Origin: Caldifarciminota bacterium
GTDB lineage: Bacteria; Hydrothermota; Tepidihabitantia; SM23-42
Reading direction: 5' to 3'
Length of the DNA stretch: 8,944 nt
Assembly (NCBI GenBank): GCA_023128195.1
Contig: JAGMEL010000201.1
Coordinates: 1 to 8,944 of the forward strand
Both the position numbers and the translations under genes were made by a program. Under the pieces are notes generated by a model. That model searched no databases and was not told the DNA's origin. It worked only from the letters and a program-made list of their open reading frames with translations. This document shows positions 5,890 through 8,944 of this stretch, piece by piece; the first letter of the stretch is position 1; the number at the start of each line of letters is the position of its first letter.

Positions 5890-6933
5890 TTAAGACACAT
5901 CATCACCACTTTTCAAGGGATGTAATGCGGCGAGTTGGCCGCATCCTGCAAGGATTTCCTGGCCTCGGGATTTTCTTAAGGTTATTGTGTGATAAGAGTT
6001 TAAAAGATATTGGTGAAATTTTTTGATTTTTTTGTCAGAAGGTCGTTTAAAAGGTAATGAAGGATAGGTATTATAAGGAATCAGGTTTATTTTCGATGGT
6101 ATTCCTTTTAGTAATTTCAGTAACCTCCGGGCATCTTTTATACGATCGTTTAATTTATCTATTATCACATATTCAAAAGTCACCATATTCTTTTTGAGGG
6201 AGTATTCTTTTGCTATTTTTAATATTTCTTTTAAAGGATTTTTCTGGGTTATTGGCATCATTTCTTTTCTCATTTCTTCGTCGGGAAAGTTTAACGAGAT
6301 TGCCAGCTTGACCTTAAGGGGCGATAATAAAAGTGTATGAATCCCCTGGGTTAGACCAACCGTGGAGATTATGGTGTGTCTCTGGCTGATGCTAAGGCCG
6401 ATTGGCGAACATGTAATCTTAATTGCATCCATGACTTCTTTTATATTTAACAGCGGTTCGCCCATACCCATAAAGACAATATTGGTAATTTTACTATCGA
6501 TATTTTCTTGAATAATCCGAATTTCATCAACAATTTCATAAGCCTTGAGATTTCTTTTAAAATCCATTAACCCTGTTGCACAAAATTTACAATGTAATGG
6601 ACAGCCAATCTGGGTTGAAACGCAAACTGTTTTTCTTTTTCCTTCAGGAATAAAGACTGCCTCAATTTTTTTGTTATCTTCTGTATCCAGTAGAAATTTT
6701 TTTGAGCCATCTTTGGCTTGTACTATTTTATCTATATTTAGAGCGGAAATTGTAAATTTACTCGATAGAGATTTTCTCAATTCCTTGGAGATATCGGTCA
6801 TAACAGAGAAATCTTTGGCATTTTTCTGCCATATCCATTTGAATATCTGGTCACCGCGGTAGGGCTCTATACCAATGTTGCTCATAGTATCTCGCATAGA
6901 TATTATCGAGTGACTTTTCAGATTGTTTTTCAT
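5890..6933 (-). CDS. rlmN: dual-specificity 23S rRNA/tRNA adenine C2 methyltransferase RlmN
   Basis: A 347-residue radical SAM enzyme of normal length for RlmN, which methylates C2 of adenosine 2503 in 23S rRNA and of A37 in some tRNAs. The radical SAM cluster motif is Cys111-x3-Cys115-x2-Cys118. GMGEPLLN at 156-163 is the SAM-binding GGEP-like motif. The methyl-carrying Cys is Cys331 in AGCGQLAA, and Cys104 matches the conserved Cys before the cluster. The N-terminal accessory domain includes YRGDQIFKWIW (25-35). INLIPYN (282-288) is also as expected. SLNFPDEEMR replaces the common SLHAPxDExR, a small local deviation. ATG 6933 is chosen because the N-terminal helix aligns with the family from there; it has no Shine-Dalgarno, and a -10 box ends 6 nt before it, so translation may be leaderless. 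Cfr-type resistance enzymes are related, but a chromosomal housekeeping role is far more likely. Confidence 0.95.
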   Translation of the reverse strand: MKNNLKSHSIISMRDTMSNIGIEPYRGDQIFKWIWQKNAKDFSVMTDISKELRKSLSSKFTISALNIDKIVQAKDGSKKFLLDTEDNKKIEAVFIPEGKRKTVCVSTQIGCPLHCKFCATGLMDFKRNLKAYEIVDEIRIIQENIDSKITNIVFMGMGEPLLNIKEVMDAIKITCSPIGLSISQRHTIISTVGLTQGIHTLLLSPLKVKLAISLNFPDEEMRKEMMPITQKNPLKEILKIAKEYSLKKNMVTFEYVIIDKLNDRIKDARRLLKLLKGIPSKINLIPYNTYPSLPFKRPSDKKIKKFHQYLLNSYHTITLRKSRGQEILAGCGQLAALHPLKSGDDVS

Positions 6934-6939
6934 TATTCA

Positions 6940-6968
6940 ATTATATCTAAAATTCATTCAATAATCAA
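6940..6968 (-). promoter_or_regulatory. promoter of rlmN, predicted leaderless
   Basis: On the minus strand TTGATT (6968-6963), a 17-nt spacer and a perfect TATAAT (6945-6940) precede the rlmN ATG at 6933 by six bases. Normal spacing from the -10 box puts the first transcribed base at or next to the A of the start codon. Confidence 0.65.
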
Positions 6969-7000
6969 TACATGACAGACAATATACCTCGCTGAGAATA

Positions 7001-7028
7001 TTGACAATTTGTTTAATATGCTTATAAT
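7001..7028 (+). promoter_or_regulatory. consensus sigma70-like promoter of the cyclase-like gene
   Basis: Both hexamers are perfect: TTGACA at 7001-7006 and TATAAT at 7023-7028, 16 nt apart. The predicted start of transcription is near 7035, giving an untranslated leader of roughly 67 nt before ATG 7102. It is divergent from the rlmN promoter, the -35 boxes being about 32 nt apart. Confidence 0.72.
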
Positions 7029-7073
7029 AATTTATGTTGTTATTGTTGAAATATATATAAATGGGGGAAATTA

Positions 7074-7100
7074 ATGATAAACGTTCAACGCGGGTGGTAA
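7074..7100 (+). CDS. possible 8-codon upstream ORF (leader peptide)
   Basis: ATG 7074 opens an eight-residue frame, MINVQRGW, with TAA at 7098-7100, one base before the ATG of the large gene. A GGGGGAA stretch at 7063-7069 lies 4 nt upstream of this ATG and is the best ribosome-binding-like sequence in the leader. Termination-reinitiation onto ATG 7102 is possible. Such a short frame can easily be chance; the alternative is that GGGTGG at 7092-7097 directly serves ATG 7102. Confidence 0.2.
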   Translation: MINVQRGW

Positions 7101-7101
7101 T

Positions 7102-8944
7102 ATGTTAAAATGTCCTTTTTGTGATTATCAACTGGCTAACGAGAAAGTAGTTTTTTGTACTAATTGCGGTGCCCGCATTGCAGATGATATCAAACAATCT
7201 TCAGCATCAGAGCGTTTGAAGTTCTGGGGTGGGGAATTGAGGATGCTTTCCGTCTTTTTTGTCAATTTTTTGGGTTTTGAGAAGCTGATAGGTAAACAGG
7301 TTAATAATGATATTTTGATTAACTTGCGCGAATGCATGAATGAGGTCGAAGATATAATTAAACAATTTGATGGAACATCGAACCAGATTATTCCTGATCA
7401 ACGGGTATTGGGAATCTTCGGAGCACCCAAGGCACATAAAGATGATCCATTAAGAACTGTTCGTTGTGCCTGGAAGATCAGGAATTGGTGGAAGAAGAAG
7501 AAAAATGATGTGAAATTTCTGACTCAGGTTGATCTTACCCTTGGTATAAACACAGGTCGTGCATTTTTTGGTTACATTTTGGAGGAGTCTTCTTTCCTTA
7601 CAGTAATCGGTGATACAATCAATACTGCTGCTCGCCTTACAGAAATATCCTTACCTGATGAGATATTAATTAGTGAGAATACTCGTGATAGAGTTATTGA
7701 ATATGTTGATATTGAACATATTGGTGAGCGTAGTATAAAAGGTAGGAGTTCCAAAGTCAATGTCTATCGACTTAAAAACATAAAAGAAGAATCAGAAATT
7801 CTTCCATCACAAAAAATACCTTTATTCGGACGAGACACAGAGTTAAACAAATTAATAAAGATTGTACAAGATTTGGAAAAGAATCAAGCACGGATATGTG
7901 TAATTACCGGCCAGATGGGTATTGGCAAGACCAGGCTTAAAGAAGAATTCGAGAATTTTCTAACCGAGGATAAGTCTGTTGATTTTGTTGAAATGCACTG
8001 CTCTGTTGAGATCTCGTCACCTTATTGTCCTTTTGAATTTTTACTACGGCATTATTTAAAGTTGGAGAAGTTTGTTAATAAAAAAATACTGGCGAATAAG
8101 ATAAATGAAATAATTGCAAAAAAAGGATTATTACCGATTAATGCTCGAGGTTTAAAGCATCTTTTCTTGACTGATTTACACAGGCTCAATAGCGGCGAGA
8201 TTTTTTCAATTAATGAAGAGATCTATATATCGGTTAAGAATCTAATCAAGCATGAATGCCGGAAAGCCCATTTAATTTTAATCTTTGAAGAATTCAACAA
8301 GGCTGATGAAATGACCAAGCATTTAGTTGATTATTTATTTCATGAACTCAAAGATGAGCCCGTATTGTTTCTTCTTGTTAATGGTTCAAAGGATTTTATT
8401 ACAACTAATGATGTCGTAATCGATGAGATTAATCTAACCCCCCTTTCATTGAAAGATATAAAAAATCTGGTGGATTTTATTCTTAACGATGTTGATGATA
8501 GACTGGTTGAGTTTTTATACAAGTCAGCGGGCGGTAATCCTCTATTCACAATTACAGCTATTAGAAATACTCGACGCTCCCGATTAATTAAAAAAGTTTC
8601 TGGGCGCTGGCATCTGGAAAAAGAACAGCGTCTGCCTTTTCTCGATGATTTGTACGGTGTTGTTATGTCAACAATCGACTCACTTTCCCCGGATTATCGG
8701 TTAATAATTGATTATGCATCTGTAATAGGGTACAGATTTAGTTATCGTATTCTTGCGGGGTTATTTAAAAGAGCAAATTTAAAAGAACAGTTACATCATT
8801 TAATCGAAGAAGGTTACATTATTTTATCTCATAGTGATAAGGATCCAATATATGTTTTCCGCCATAATCTGTTGAAAGATGCAGCCTATACTGTTCTGCC
8901 TCTGAGGAAAAGAAAAGAGATTCATCAGGTAGTTGCTAATTTGT
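7102..8944 (+). CDS. zinc-ribbon / class III cyclase-like / STAND-AAA ATPase regulator, 3' end outside window
   Basis: The open frame gives 614 codons with no stop and continues past the window. Order of parts: a zinc ribbon (Cys4, Cys7, Cys19, Cys22); a class III nucleotide cyclase homology domain at about 46-223, recognised from GIFGAP, LGINTGRAFFG and VIGDTINTAARL (Asn174 and Arg178 are the usual transition-state residues); then an AAA/NACHT-like ATPase with FGRDTEL (242-248), Walker A GQMGIGKT (270-277), a Walker B-like LILIFEEFNKAD (Glu396, Glu397), GNPLF (478-482) and a winged-helix-like segment around VIG (541-543). Related proteins are often about 1000 residues or more and end in TPR repeats, which would lie downstream. 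The cyclase appears degenerate: the first metal-binding Asp is Asn55, the substrate-selecting Lys is replaced by Gln95, and one residue seems inserted after Asp99. No membrane segment is seen. The likely role is cytoplasmic signalling or transcription-linked sensing; the ligand is unknown. Confidence 0.85.
   Translation, partial: MLKCPFCDYQLANEKVVFCTNCGARIADDIKQSSASERLKFWGGELRMLSVFFVNFLGFEKLIGKQVNNDILINLRECMNEVEDIIKQFDGTSNQIIPDQRVLGIFGAPKAHKDDPLRTVRCAWKIRNWWKKKKNDVKFLTQVDLTLGINTGRAFFGYILEESSFLTVIGDTINTAARLTEISLPDEILISENTRDRVIEYVDIEHIGERSIKGRSSKVNVYRLKNIKEESEILPSQKIPLFGRDTELNKLIKIVQDLEKNQARICVITGQMGIGKTRLKEEFENFLTEDKSVDFVEMHCSVEISSPYCPFEFLLRHYLKLEKFVNKKILANKINEIIAKKGLLPINARGLKHLFLTDLHRLNSGEIFSINEEIYISVKNLIKHECRKAHLILIFEEFNKADEMTKHLVDYLFHELKDEPVLFLLVNGSKDFITTNDVVIDEINLTPLSLKDIKNLVDFILNDVDDRLVEFLYKSAGGNPLFTITAIRNTRRSRLIKKVSGRWHLEKEQRLPFLDDLYGVVMSTIDSLSPDYRLIIDYASVIGYRFSYRILAGLFKRANLKEQLHHLIEEGYIILSHSDKDPIYVFRHNLLKDAAYTVLPLRKRKEIHQVVANL

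Noticed and set aside
6545..6862. 105-codon plus-strand open frame inside rlmN
   Set aside because: It is antisense to the radical SAM Cys motif and N-terminal domain of RlmN and looks like a by-product of that sequence.
7128..8549. Several minus-strand open frames of 60-76 codons
   Set aside because: They lie opposite the long zinc-ribbon/cyclase/ATPase frame, which has a consensus promoter and family motifs throughout.
1..8944. CRISPR arrays, tRNA/rRNA genes, insertion sequences, phage genes
   Set aside because: No spaced direct repeats, tRNA-like cloverleaf segments, rRNA-like stretches, transposase motifs or terminal inverted repeats were noticed on either strand.

Overview
The window reads as bacterial chromosome, moderately AT-rich, with compact genes and ATGA overlaps. 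The strongest ecological clue is a fused CTP:inositol-1-phosphate cytidylyltransferase / di-myo-inositol-phosphate (DIP) synthase. That fusion is known mainly from thermophilic and hyperthermophilic bacteria and archaea, where DIP is a heat- and salt-stress solute. An Nfn-type flavin transhydrogenase pair suggests anaerobic or ferredoxin-based metabolism. Promoters with sigma70-like TTGACA/TATAAT spacing point to a bacterium. The lineage cannot be fixed from this sequence; a thermophilic candidate phylum such as WOR-3 is only a guess.

Layout. Positions 1-1554 (+): 3' end of an NfnA/SudB-like subunit, then a complete NfnB/GltA-like subunit overlapping it by 8 nt. Positions 1555-1650: short gap between convergent genes with at most a weak terminator-like hairpin. 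Positions 1651-5591 (-): a four-gene operon, in transcription order IPCT/DIPPS, GT4 glycosyltransferase, GH130-like mannoside phosphorylase/hydrolase, acylphosphatase. The first/second and third/fourth pairs join through ATGA overlaps. Its promoter is predicted at 5844-5871, giving a long (about 245 nt) hairpin-rich 5' leader that ends in a very strong Shine-Dalgarno. Positions 5890-6933 (-): rlmN, whose predicted promoter sits so close to the ATG that the mRNA may be leaderless. Positions 6934-7101: divergent promoter region. Positions 7102-8944 (+): start of a large zinc-ribbon / class III cyclase-like / STAND-AAA ATPase protein that runs off the window. It has no stop here and is easily missed.

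How the genes may work together. IPCT/DIPPS makes CDP-inositol and then phosphorylated DIP. In Thermotoga a beta-1,2-mannosyltransferase adds mannose to DIP. GH130 enzymes act on beta-mannosides, including beta-1,2 linkages. A co-transcribed GT4 and GH130-like gene next to IPCT/DIPPS therefore suggests a cluster for making and recycling a glycosylated (perhaps mannosylated) inositol-phosphate solute, possibly controlled through the structured leader. This pathway is inference. The Nfn pair, rlmN and the cyclase-like regulator look like independent neighbours.
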